Of a stretch of DNA of 64,000 bases, positions 56,606 through 63,943 are shown in pieces. Within the stretch, counting starts at the first letter, position 1, and each line of letters opens with the position of its first letter. Below the pieces are notes generated by a model. It was not told the origin of the DNA, searched no databases, and saw only the letters and a program-made list of their open reading frames with translations. This stretch comes from Phycisphaeraceae bacterium D3-23 (GTDB taxonomy: Bacteria > Planctomycetota > Phycisphaerae > Phycisphaerales > Phycisphaeraceae), in contig CP114179.1 in NCBI GenBank assembly GCA_039555135.1, positions 2,852,001-2,916,000 on the forward strand, in the 5' to 3' direction. Made by a program: the position numbers and the translations under genes.

Positions 56606-56709
56606 GGGTGCCACACAACTGCCCTGTCCGCAGGGCTGCTGTGTGCGGCATTGCGGAGGTGGATTGCGCTACGGCACACAGCAGGCCTACGGCCAGTTGT
56701 GTGGCACCC
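56606..56709. repeat. Palindrome family B, copy 3
   Basis: GGGTGCCACACAACTGCCC faces GGCCAGTTGTGTGGCACCC; inner GCAGGGCTGCTGTGTGC / GCACACAGCAGGCC. Between convergent genes. Confidence 0.9.
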
Positions 56710-56731
56710 GCACCGTCGGTCATCCGCGCGG

Positions 56732-58021
56732 CTACATCCCCATAAAGAACAGCGAGAAGAACCCGCCGGGGCCGTACGGGAGCTGGGCCTCGGCGTTGAG
56801 TGTCTCGCCTTCCGGGGTGAGTTCGATGCTGCGGAGGACGCCGAGCATCGGCTCGTAGAGGGACTTCATCTCGGGCTCGAACTGCATGCTCTCGGTGAGC
56901 TCCATGATGCCCTCGTCGATGTAGCCCTGGATCACGTTGGCGGTCTGGGCGACGGCGTCGGCGTCCGTGCCCTGCGCGGTGGCCGAGAGGTGGAAGACGC
57001 CTTGATCGTCCATCTCGCCGACGATGCGCATCGCGTCGAACGCGCCGAAGACCTCGCCCGGCTCGTTGACCTTCATCATCGCGGGGACTTCCATCACCAT
57101 CCAGATCGGGGTCGCGTCGAGGTCGATGGCGTCGAGCTGGTCCAGCAGCATCCCGCCCAGTGATGGCTCAGTTTCTCCCTCGCCGATGAGCATCGCAACG
57201 TCGTCGATCGGGGGCTGGCGGTCGTCACTCCACGTGAGCATGAAGACCAGCCGGTCGTCCCCCGGCATCATGACCGCGATCTCTTCGCCCCAGTCGTTGG
57301 CCGAGCGCAAGACCTCGATGTCGTCGATCGTGAACGGGTCCCAGGGCGTATCGTCGAGCCCGGTGATCATCTCGATCGCGTGGCCGCGGTTGAACTGGCC
57401 GCGTGCGACGAGCATGACCATCGTCGGGTCGTCGTCGTCTTCCTCGAACGCCATCGCGAAGGTCAGCGCATCGAGCCGTGCGTTCCCGACCTGCTCGATC
57501 AGGTCGAGCACCGCCATGCCGATCTCACGCGACATCTCGGCGGGGCTGGGCCCGCCGGCGGCCGCCATGTCGGGCATCATCGCGCCCATGTCGATCGGCC
57601 CCGTCACCGGGGCAATGCCCGAACTTTGCGCCACGATCATCATCTCGGCCGGCAGCAGCGCGAGGTCCGCATCAAGCTGCTCGCGGGTGACGGTGGCGGG
57701 CGGCTCGGGGTCTTCGCCCGCGATCCAGGCGATCGACCGACGCGCGTAGCTGCCGACGAACGGCTCGTTGGAATCGACCAAGGGCCCGAGGATCGCGAGC
57801 GCGCGGTCCTCGCCGAGCTCGCCCAGCGTACGGATCGCCATGAGCCGGTCGAGATCGTCGGCACTGTCGTCTTCGAGCACGTTCTGCATCGCCTCGGCCG
57901 AGACGGCCCGGACGCTGTTCTGTTCCCAGTAAAGATCGGTGGGCACGTAGTCGAGCAGGTCCGACCCGCCCCCGCCGTTCATCATGATGAGGATCAGGAT
58001 TTCGAGGAAGCCCATGCCCAT
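56732..58021 (-). CDS. Unknown protein with HEAT-like N-terminus
   Basis: A 429-residue protein. A short hydrophobic start (M-G-M-G-F-L-E-I-L-I-L-I-M-M) may be an anchor. Residues ~40-105 look like one or two HEAT-type helical pairs (R-L-M-A-I-R-T-L-G-E-L-G-E-D-R-A-L). The rest is a Met-rich alpha/beta region with M-V-M-L-V-A-R-G and repeated acidic patches (E-E-D-D-D-D-P). The end, P-Y-G-P-G-G-F-F-S-L-F-F-M-G-M, is hydrophobic. No catalytic motif recognised. GGAGA precedes the ATG. It lies upstream of palindrome B3 and beside the YqeY-like gene on the same strand. Confidence 0.7.
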   Translation of the reverse strand: MGMGFLEILILIMMNGGGGSDLLDYVPTDLYWEQNSVRAVSAEAMQNVLEDDSADDLDRLMAIRTLGELGEDRALAILGPLVDSNEPFVGSYARRSIAWIAGEDPEPPATVTREQLDADLALLPAEMMIVAQSSGIAPVTGPIDMGAMMPDMAAAGGPSPAEMSREIGMAVLDLIEQVGNARLDALTFAMAFEEDDDDPTMVMLVARGQFNRGHAIEMITGLDDTPWDPFTIDDIEVLRSANDWGEEIAVMMPGDDRLVFMLTWSDDRQPPIDDVAMLIGEGETEPSLGGMLLDQLDAIDLDATPIWMVMEVPAMMKVNEPGEVFGAFDAMRIVGEMDDQGVFHLSATAQGTDADAVAQTANVIQGYIDEGIMELTESMQFEPEMKSLYEPMLGVLRSIELTPEGETLNAEAQLPYGPGGFFSLFFMGM

Positions 58022-58058
58022 GGCGGTCTCCGGTGTTGAGTTGAGGATGCGTGGGTGG

Positions 58059-58496
58059 TTACGAGCGCAGCTGCTTCACGGCCTGGGCGACATCCTTGCC
58101 TTCGACTTCGAGCCCTTGGCCCTTGAGGTGTTTCATCGCGACGCCGGTCGCCTGGCCGTCGTTGCCCGCGGCCTTGACGCCGTCGGCGACGGGCTCGAGC
58201 GCGACGAGAACCTCGGCCACACTCAGTGTCTGCGGGAGCAGGCTTTCAAGGATGGCAAGCTCGGCCTTGAGTTTCTCAACCGCGGCGGGGTCCTGCGTCA
58301 GCGCGACCGTCTCCTGGTTCGACTTCACCATCCGCCGGACGACCTGCTGCTCTTCCTTGTCGGTCATCGGCTCGGCCTTGCGCGTCTCGGCGAGTTGGAG
58401 GTCGCCCAAGACGACGCGCAGCAGCTCTTTCTCTAGCTCGTTCTTATCTTTCATGGCCTGAAAGACGCGCTTTTTGATCTCGGGCATCAGCGACAT
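58059..58496 (-). CDS. GatB/YqeY-domain protein
   Basis: A 145-residue all-helical protein of the YqeY family: K-x-R-V-x-Q-A-M-K-D-K-N-E-L-E-K-E-L-L-R start, middle V-V-R-R-M-V-K-S-N-Q-E and C-terminal G-x-A-M-K-H-L-K-G-Q. The domain also forms the tRNA-binding tail of GatB, so a tRNA-amidotransferase-like role is often proposed, but free-standing members are uncharacterised. GGAG lies before the ATG. The length is normal. Confidence 0.9.
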   Translation of the reverse strand: MSLMPEIKKRVFQAMKDKNELEKELLRVVLGDLQLAETRKAEPMTDKEEQQVVRRMVKSNQETVALTQDPAAVEKLKAELAILESLLPQTLSVAEVLVALEPVADGVKAAGNDGQATGVAMKHLKGQGLEVEGKDVAQAVKQLRS

Positions 58497-58652
58497 GGTT
58501 CACTCCGGGTCGGTTTTGAAGGAACGGCATCATACGCCATCGGCCTGCGGGCGGCGGGCTGCTGGGGTATGATGTTTGGTCCAAAGCCCACAGAACCTCC
58601 GGAAAACCCGGGCGTTCGTTCACCGACACCCTCGACCCCACGGAAAAGAGCG

Positions 58653-58898
58653 ATGCAACTCCAACAAGCCGTCGAAATCATCAAGCAGAAGTTTATTGCC
58701 GAGACCCAGGACAAGCTCGAAGGCCCGGAGTTTGACGCCTATTCGGATGCGTTCGAGAAGTTCCCCGTAATGATGGAGGTCGCGACCTACTGCTGGGCCG
58801 ACCAGATCGTTCAGCAGAACTACGAGGCCCGCAAGCAGCAGGCGATCAAGGCTGCGCAGGAACAGGGCGACGGCGTGACGCCGCAGGGCACCGCCTGA
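58653..58898 (+). CDS. Small helical protein, 81 residues
   Basis: A soluble, mostly helical protein (M-Q-L-Q-Q-A-V-E-I-I-K-Q-K-F-I-A-E-T-Q-D, then Q-Q-N-Y-E-A-R-K-Q-Q-A-I-K-A-A). W and two Met/Cys in M-M-E-V-A-T-Y-C-W-A-D are notable. No family recognised. An in-frame ATG at 58569 overlaps a -10-like TATGAT (58568-58573) and so is unlikely to be translated; the ATG at 58653 follows GGAAAAGAGCG. A hairpin follows. Confidence 0.65.
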   Translation: MQLQQAVEIIKQKFIAETQDKLEGPEFDAYSDAFEKFPVMMEVATYCWADQIVQQNYEARKQQAIKAAQEQGDGVTPQGTA

Positions 58899-58932
58899 TC
58901 TTTTAGGATCAAGGCAACTCATCAACTAGAAG

Positions 58933-58960
58933 CGCCCCGCGTTTGCACGCGGGGCGTTGT
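58933..58960 (+). terminator. Hairpin after the small helical gene
   Basis: CGCCCCGCG-TTTGCA-CGCGGGGCG followed by TTGT. The T-tract is weak. Confidence 0.5.
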
Positions 58961-58970
58961 CGTTCCGGCA

Positions 58971-58999
58971 TTGGGCGGCCGTGCCTGCGCCGGTATCAT
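58971..58999 (+). promoter_or_regulatory. Promoter of the 539-residue membrane protein
   Basis: TTGGGC (58971-58976), 17 bases, TATCAT (58994-58999). The expected leader is ~18 bases and contains GAGGA. Confidence 0.5.
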
Positions 59000-59023
59000 G
59001 GCGGCACACCGAGGACCCCCATC

Positions 59024-60643
59024 ATGAAACACTCTGCCGCGTTGCTCGTTTGTTTGTTGCTTCTCGTCGCCGGGCCCGTGAGTGGGCAGTGGCAGGGCGA
59101 TGGCCGACCGCTCACGATGGCCGAACCGGCGGAGTGGACCTCGATGAGCGATGCGCTGCTCGCGGATACCAACCGCCAGGTCCGGCACGTCACGGGCGGC
59201 AACTTCATCGCCGGGTGGGCCGCGTACGATTCCGAGGTGTTGTTGTTCCCGTACCTGCTCGTTCAGCACGTCCCGTACACGACGCTCGACGAGACGGACC
59301 GCCCGACGCACCGGCTCGATGAGCGCGGGATGATGCAGCTCATCGGCCGACTCGTCAGGTCGCTCAACACGCCCGAGGCGTTGCCTGATGACATCAACCT
59401 GCTCACCTTCAGCGAGACCTACGGCAGCGATCAGGTCCGGTTGGTCCACCTCGAATCGGGCGGCGCGTTTGTATTGACGGGCACGATCCCGCTGGGTGAT
59501 GGTAGCGGCGAGATCGACTACCACACCTCGGGTGTGCTGGGCCGAGAGGGCGCGGCGTTTGCGACGGTGTTCTCGATTGAGGGGCTCGACCTGCTGCGGC
59601 CGGCGATCGACGGCGCGGCGGAAACGCTCGCATTTACCGAGGGCGCGGATTGGGACGCGCTGCCTGAGCGCGACCCGGGCGTTGTGGGCTTCCTGCCCCC
59701 GGCGGACGAGCCGCTTCCGCAGGATGCGGTATTGGTGGGGGATGGACGTTTCGGCTTCGTACCGGCGCAGGGATTCTTCCCGATGTCGGCGGACCGTTTT
59801 GATCCGCGTGCCGAGCTGATGCTCAACGCGCTGCCCGAGGCGCTGCGTGAGGTGTCGTTCGGGCAGGTGCTGACGCGGACGCCGGCGAGCCGGCGGGTGT
59901 CGCATCCGTGGGCGGCGAGCGCGTTTTTGCCGTGGTCGGCAGCGGGGATCGAGGGGCCCCTGGTGTTCCAACTCACCAAGGCGCAGTGGGCGTCGGTGCT
60001 CGGCAAGCTGACCGGGCTGGACGACGCGACTTTGCGCGGATGGCTTGGGGAGGCGGACCAGGACCCGGCTCGGGCCGAGATCGCGGGGGAGGTGCAGGGC
60101 GATGCGTCGCCGTGGGTGCTGGTCTCTGCGTTGACTGCGCGTGGGCGGCTGGAGATGAAGCAGTCGGCGATGTTGGATGGCGAGCAAATGACGCGTCGGC
60201 TGACGCTGGTCATGGGGGTCGACGGGCTCGCGGTGTTTGTGTCGCAGGCCTACGCGGATGCGGACGGCGACGAAGTCTCGGCGCTGCAACGCATGTCCGG
60301 CTCGATGCGCTTTGCCGGCGGCGGGCGTCTGGTCGATGTCCCCCCGGCCGGGCTCGCTCAAGACGGCAACACGCCAGGAGAACAAGGCGGCGGCGAGGGT
60401 AACGGGCCGGGCGAAGAGGGCGGGTCCAGCGACGCTGCTCCGACCCCTGATCCGAATGCAGCGCCTACGGCACCGACCGAATCTGCAACGGACAGCAATT
60501 CGGCCGCGCTGCCGTACGTGCTCGGCGGGCTGGGGCTGGTCTTTGTCGGGGTCGTCGTCATCGTGGTCATCACGACCCACCAGAAGGCGGCCCGCCAACG
60601 CGAAAAAGCACGCGCTCGCCGCGAACGCCGTGAGGCGCAGTAG
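59024..60643 (+). CDS. Exported single-pass membrane protein, unknown
   Basis: A 539-residue protein. Signal peptide (1-22, ending V-S-G-Q), then a periplasmic region of ~440 residues with two Trp/Pro-containing beta-rich parts, a low-complexity Gly/Pro/Thr linker (~460-495), one membrane helix (~500-522, L-G-G-L-G-L-V-F-V-G-V-V-V-I-V-V) and a very basic cytoplasmic tail (R-E-K-A-R-A-R-R-E-R-R). The order resembles DUF2167-like membrane-anchored proteins, but I cannot confirm that family. GAGGA precedes the ATG. Confidence 0.7.
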   Translation: MKHSAALLVCLLLLVAGPVSGQWQGDGRPLTMAEPAEWTSMSDALLADTNRQVRHVTGGNFIAGWAAYDSEVLLFPYLLVQHVPYTTLDETDRPTHRLDERGMMQLIGRLVRSLNTPEALPDDINLLTFSETYGSDQVRLVHLESGGAFVLTGTIPLGDGSGEIDYHTSGVLGREGAAFATVFSIEGLDLLRPAIDGAAETLAFTEGADWDALPERDPGVVGFLPPADEPLPQDAVLVGDGRFGFVPAQGFFPMSADRFDPRAELMLNALPEALREVSFGQVLTRTPASRRVSHPWAASAFLPWSAAGIEGPLVFQLTKAQWASVLGKLTGLDDATLRGWLGEADQDPARAEIAGEVQGDASPWVLVSALTARGRLEMKQSAMLDGEQMTRRLTLVMGVDGLAVFVSQAYADADGDEVSALQRMSGSMRFAGGGRLVDVPPAGLAQDGNTPGEQGGGEGNGPGEEGGSSDAAPTPDPNAAPTAPTESATDSNSAALPYVLGGLGLVFVGVVVIVVITTHQKAARQREKARARRERREAQ

Positions 60644-60654
60644 ATTCGGGATGC

Positions 60655-60753
60655 GGGTGCCACACCACTGCCCTGTCCGCAGGGCTGCTGTGTGCTGCAT
60701 AAGAGCGATCGTCGATTAGCCACACGGCCGTTGGGCGGTGGCAAAACGAAGCG
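60655..60753. repeat. Chimera: left half of family B, right arm of family C
   Basis: 60655-60696 (GGGTGCCACACCACTGCCC, then GCAGGGCTGCTGTGTGCT) is a clean left half of family B. After ~25 bases, GGCCGTTGGGCGGTGGCAAAAC (about 60731-60753) resembles the right arm of family C. Neither has its partner arm, so no long hairpin can form. Confidence 0.65.
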
Positions 60754-60781
60754 ATGCGTCACGCAACGGCTTGCGTACGTT

Positions 60782-61255
60782 TTACTTGCTTAGCAACTCA
60801 AGCCGACGCAGCGCTTCGCGTTTGCCGATGCCGCGGATGGCGGCGAGGTTTTCGCGCTGCTTGGCGCGGGGGGTGTTCTCGCCCTTTTCCCACTTGTAGA
60901 TGCTCAGCGGCGAGCAGCCCACGAGCAACGCGTAGTCCGCAGCCGAGAGGTCGAGCTTCTCGCGGTGCGAGGCGAGCCACTTGGGCGAGAAGCGGGCGGT
61001 GGTGCCGTCGTCCGCGGCCTTGCCCGATCGGCTGTCCGCGACGACCCGTACGGATGCGGGCTGTTCAAGCCGACGCTTTTCGCGCTTCTCAAGAAAGTCG
61101 ATGCGCTTCTGCATCGCGGACTGCTGTCGCTTGAGTTCCGCGATCTCTTTGCGCTGCGAAGTGACCTGTTTGATGGTCTTGCCGACCTGGTCGCGGATCT
61201 CCTTGCGTGCGAGTCGGCGGATTTCATCGTTGAGTACTGCGGCGAGCTTAGCCAT
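60782..61255 (-). CDS. Coiled-coil protein with C-terminal XRE-type HTH
   Basis: A 157-residue DNA-binding protein with a reversed order: an N-terminal helical coiled coil (~15-62, with I-A-E-L-K-R-Q-Q-S-A-M-Q-K-R-I-D-F-L-E heptads), a short linker, then a Cro/C1-type helix-turn-helix (~98-150: L-S-A-A-D-Y-A-L-L-V-G-C-S-P-L-S-I-Y-K-W-E-K-G-E-N). The K-W-E-x-G recognition end is classical. It is likely a dimeric transcription regulator; the divergent ion-channel gene could be a target. The ATG at 61255 was chosen where the helix begins. Confidence 0.82.
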   Translation of the reverse strand: MAKLAAVLNDEIRRLARKEIRDQVGKTIKQVTSQRKEIAELKRQQSAMQKRIDFLEKREKRRLEQPASVRVVADSRSGKAADDGTTARFSPKWLASHREKLDLSAADYALLVGCSPLSIYKWEKGENTPRAKQRENLAAIRGIGKREALRRLELLSK

Positions 61256-61453
61256 ACCGGGCCCTTTCGATAGATAGATTGAAAAACGGATAACCGTCCC
61301 GGCAAGCGAAGCAGGATAGCACAAATACGCGAGATTGTCGCACGATTGACGGTCAAGCGGTTGCTATCGTGGGTCTGGATAACCTGTGGGTCAACGAATT
61401 CGCCGGGTTCATGCCGGTTGCGGTATCGGGCATGCCGATAGGATAGACACACG

Positions 61454-62338
61454 ATGGACAGCAAGCCGACCCAGCAGCCCGCCCCCGCAAGCGATCCTCC
61501 CAAGGAGGTCCCGCTGGCTGCTGCGCCGCCGAAGGACTGGCGCGAGCGGACCCACGAGATCATCTTCGAGGCCGACACGTGGTGGGGCAAGGCCTTCGAT
61601 ATCGTGCTGATCCTCGCGATCCTGGCGAGTGTCGTTGTGATCATGCTCGAGACGGTGGAGCCGATCCGCCTCCGCCACGGCACGCTGCTGATCGTGTTCG
61701 AGTGGGGCTTTACGATCCTGTTCACGATCGAATACGTGCTCCGGCTGATCAGCGTGAAGCGGCCGCTGCGCTACGCGTTCAGCTTCTTCGGCATCATCGA
61801 CCTTTTGTCGATCCTGCCGACCTACGTCGGTTTGTTTATCCCCGGTGCACACGAGCTGATGGTCATCCGCATGTTCCGCCTGCTGCGGGTCTTCCGGGTG
61901 TTCAAGCTCGTGCGATTCCTGGGTGAGGCCGATGCACTCAAGGAAGCGGTCTACGCGGCGCGGCATAAGATCGCGGTGTTCCTGACAACCGTGCTCATCA
62001 TCGTGACGATCATGGGCGCGCTGATGCACGTCATCGAGAGCCGGTACGGCAACCCACAGTTCACCTCGCTCCCCCAGTCGATGTACTGGGCGGTGGTCAC
62101 GATGACGACCGTGGGCTACGGCGACATCACGCCGATCACGACGCTGGGCAAGTTCCTCTCGGCGGCGATGATGATCATCGGCTACAGCTTGATCATCATC
62201 CCGACGGGCATCATTTCGGCGGAGATGGCGACGACGAAACGCGCCTCCATGATCAGCACCCAGCACTGCCCGCAGTGCTCGCGCCACGGCCACGACCGCG
62301 ACGCGACGCACTGCAAGTTCTGTGGCGGGGTGTTGTAG
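61454..62338 (+). CDS. Voltage-gated K+ channel with C-terminal zinc ribbon
   Basis: A 294-residue six-helix channel. S1-S3 run ~45-130; S4 carries regularly spaced Arg (H-E-L-M-V-I-R-M-F-R-L-L-R-V-F-R-V-F-K-L), and the pore has the selectivity filter T-V-G-Y-G-D followed by S6. A short cytoplasmic tail ends in a zinc ribbon: Cys272-x2-Cys275 and Cys287-x2-Cys290. The combination is unusual, since gating tails in bacterial channels are more often RCK, cyclic-nucleotide or coiled-coil domains. TAGGAT ends nine bases before the ATG, with no ribosome-binding site. Confidence 0.9.
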   Translation: MDSKPTQQPAPASDPPKEVPLAAAPPKDWRERTHEIIFEADTWWGKAFDIVLILAILASVVVIMLETVEPIRLRHGTLLIVFEWGFTILFTIEYVLRLISVKRPLRYAFSFFGIIDLLSILPTYVGLFIPGAHELMVIRMFRLLRVFRVFKLVRFLGEADALKEAVYAARHKIAVFLTTVLIIVTIMGALMHVIESRYGNPQFTSLPQSMYWAVVTMTTVGYGDITPITTLGKFLSAAMMIIGYSLIIIPTGIISAEMATTKRASMISTQHCPQCSRHGHDRDATHCKFCGGVL

Positions 62339-62343
62339 GGACC

Positions 62344-62411
62344 AGCGCACGAAGCCTAAGCGAGTGGCGACGCCCCCAGCGGGCAACCACTCGCTTACGC
62401 GTCGTGCTCCG
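62344..62411. repeat. Palindrome family H
   Basis: AGCGCACGAAGCCTAAGCG-AGTGG faces CCACTCGCTTACGCGTCGTG, with inner CGCC / GGGC. Between convergent genes. A solitary right arm is at 40574-40603. Confidence 0.8.
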
Positions 62412-62425
62412 AGGAGTTGTGCCGT

Positions 62426-62947
62426 TCACATCGCGGAGCCCAGGCCCTCGCATCGGCGCCAGGTGCTGACCTGGCCCAGGTGGAACATGGTGTGGTCGTT
62501 GAGCAGGAAGTTGGCGATCCCGCCGACGGTGGGGGACAGGGAGCGGAAGCCCTCTTCGGGCGTCTGGGCATCGAGTTCTTCGTCGGTGCAGGACTCGACG
62601 GCCTTGATCGCGGCCTGGGTGCCCCGCTTGAAGTGGGTCACGACTTCGGCGAGCGAGGGGTAGACCTCGCCTTGTGGGTCGTCCACACACTCGACGCCGT
62701 GCTTGAAGAGGCCTTCGTAGGTGTCGGGGACTTTCGCGTCGGACGCGTCCTTGCCGAGCATGGTGATGAGCATCGCGTTGTAGAGCGAGAGGTGGCCGTA
62801 GACGAAGACGGGGTGGTTGGCGTTGATAGGTCCGCCGCTGCCGTTGGCGAAGCGGGCGGCGCGTTGGGCGTCGATGCCGTTGAGCAGGGCGTCGCCGAGG
62901 CCCGAGACGCGGGCGGCGCAGTCGCTGATCACAGATGCTTGGCTCAT
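62426..62947 (-). CDS. DinB-like four-helix protein
   Basis: A 173-residue DinB/YfiT-type helical bundle. Likely metal ligands are H44-like in N-H-P-V-F-V-Y-G-H-L, and the late pair in L-L-N-D-H-T-M-F-H-L-G-Q. Family members include thiol-dependent transferases and DNA-damage-induced proteins; the activity here is unknown. GGAG lies before the ATG at 62947. It follows a PaaI-type thioesterase by 20 bases, so the two form an operon. Confidence 0.8.
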   Translation of the reverse strand: MSQASVISDCAARVSGLGDALLNGIDAQRAARFANGSGGPINANHPVFVYGHLSLYNAMLITMLGKDASDAKVPDTYEGLFKHGVECVDDPQGEVYPSLAEVVTHFKRGTQAAIKAVESCTDEELDAQTPEEGFRSLSPTVGGIANFLLNDHTMFHLGQVSTWRRCEGLGSAM

Positions 62948-62967
62948 GGGAAAAACTCCGAGGTGGG

Positions 62968-63414
62968 TTAGGGGTGGTCGAGGGTCATCAAAGAGCCCTG
63001 CGCGATGGCGAAGAGCTTGCGGGAGCCGTCGTCGGCGACGGCGTGGAGGTCGCACCGGCAGGCCGAGAGCCGTTTGCCGGGGCGGACGATGGTGGCCCGT
63101 GATTCGTACGCGATACCGACGCCGGGGCGGAGGTAGCTGAGATGGAGGTCGGTGGTGACGACGCTCTGCTGCGCGCCGACGAGCGAGAGCCCGGCCAAGC
63201 CGCAGGCCTCGTCGGCGAGCAGGGCGGTGATCCCGCCATGGAGGTAGCCGTGGTGCTGGCGCAGGTCGTCGCGGTGTTTGACACGGAGGGTGATGTCGCC
63301 GGGTCTGGCTTCCACGAGTTCGAGCTGCATCGCGTGCATCAGCGGCTGGCGCTCGATGATGTCCTCCACCCGCTGCACGTAGTCCGGGTTGGCGGGTTGG
63401 AGGTCGGTGTGCAT
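62968..63414 (-). CDS. PaaI-type hotdog thioesterase
   Basis: A 148-residue acyl-CoA thioesterase of the hotdog fold: H-H-G-Y-L-H-G-G-I-T-A-L-L-A-D-E-A with the catalytic Asp/Glu in the long helix, then V-V-T-T-D-L-H-L-S-Y-L-R-P. It hydrolyses small or aromatic acyl-CoAs in relatives. First gene of a pair with the DinB-like gene. TACAAT ends eight bases before the ATG, and no ribosome-binding site is seen. Confidence 0.88.
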   Translation of the reverse strand: MHTDLQPANPDYVQRVEDIIERQPLMHAMQLELVEARPGDITLRVKHRDDLRQHHGYLHGGITALLADEACGLAGLSLVGAQQSVVTTDLHLSYLRPGVGIAYESRATIVRPGKRLSACRCDLHAVADDGSRKLFAIAQGSLMTLDHP

Positions 63415-63422
63415 GGTCCAGA

Positions 63423-63428
63423 ATTGTA
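63423..63428 (-). promoter_or_regulatory. -10-like box, near-leaderless candidate
   Basis: Minus strand TACAAT, TCTGGACC, then ATG of the thioesterase gene. Confidence 0.4.
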
Positions 63429-63632
63429 GACGGGCTCGCGACGCGGCACAGCCCGCGCGGTTTCACTCTCTTGACATCGCCCGAATATCCCCGCCGTCAC
63501 AACCGTGTTTCACCAACGTTTATTCCTGTGTTTCAAGGCCAAGATCGTGGCCAATCGTGTGGTGTGGTGAAGACTGTGGGCGTTGGCGGGACTCGATCCC
63601 CCGCCCGTACCCACCCCCGATCAGGAGGAACT

Positions 63633-63881
63633 ATGCTCAACAACACCCACCTCAAGCACGGCTTGGCCCACTGCCCGAAATGCGAAACCGCGCTGGTCGC
63701 ACCGTTCGACGCGGCCGGGAAAACCGCGAAGTGCCAGAGCTGCCAGAACCGCTTCGCGTTGCCCTCGGCGACGGAGCTCTTTGAGGAGGCGGTCGTCTAC
63801 CTCATCGAACGCGAAGAGGACGGCCGGGAGTACGACCCGTACAGCGTGGACTACCAGCCGGTGTCGGTCGGCGGGCGTTGA
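63633..63881 (+). CDS. Small zinc-ribbon protein
   Basis: An 82-residue protein with Cys14-x2-Cys17 and Cys34-x2-Cys37 (H-C-P-K-C-E-T and A-K-C-Q-S-C-Q-N-R-F), a classical planctomycete zinc ribbon, then an acidic helix (E-L-F-E-E-A-V-V-Y-L-I-E-R-E-E-D) and a Tyr-rich end. AGGAGGAACT precedes the ATG, a very strong ribosome-binding site, and a strong terminator follows, so it is a well-expressed free-standing gene. Role unknown; it may bind RNA or a protein partner. Confidence 0.8.
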   Translation: MLNNTHLKHGLAHCPKCETALVAPFDAAGKTAKCQSCQNRFALPSATELFEEAVVYLIEREEDGREYDPYSVDYQPVSVGGR

Positions 63882-63910
63882 TTCTGCGTTCTAGCAGTCG
63901 TAAACAACAC

Positions 63911-63943
63911 AAAACGCCGTCGCGAGAGACGGCGTTGTTTTGT
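63911..63943 (+). terminator. Intrinsic terminator of the zinc-ribbon gene
   Basis: AACGCCGTC-GCGAGA-GACGGCGTT followed by GTTTTGT; A-rich before the stem, so it may work in both directions. Confidence 0.8.
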
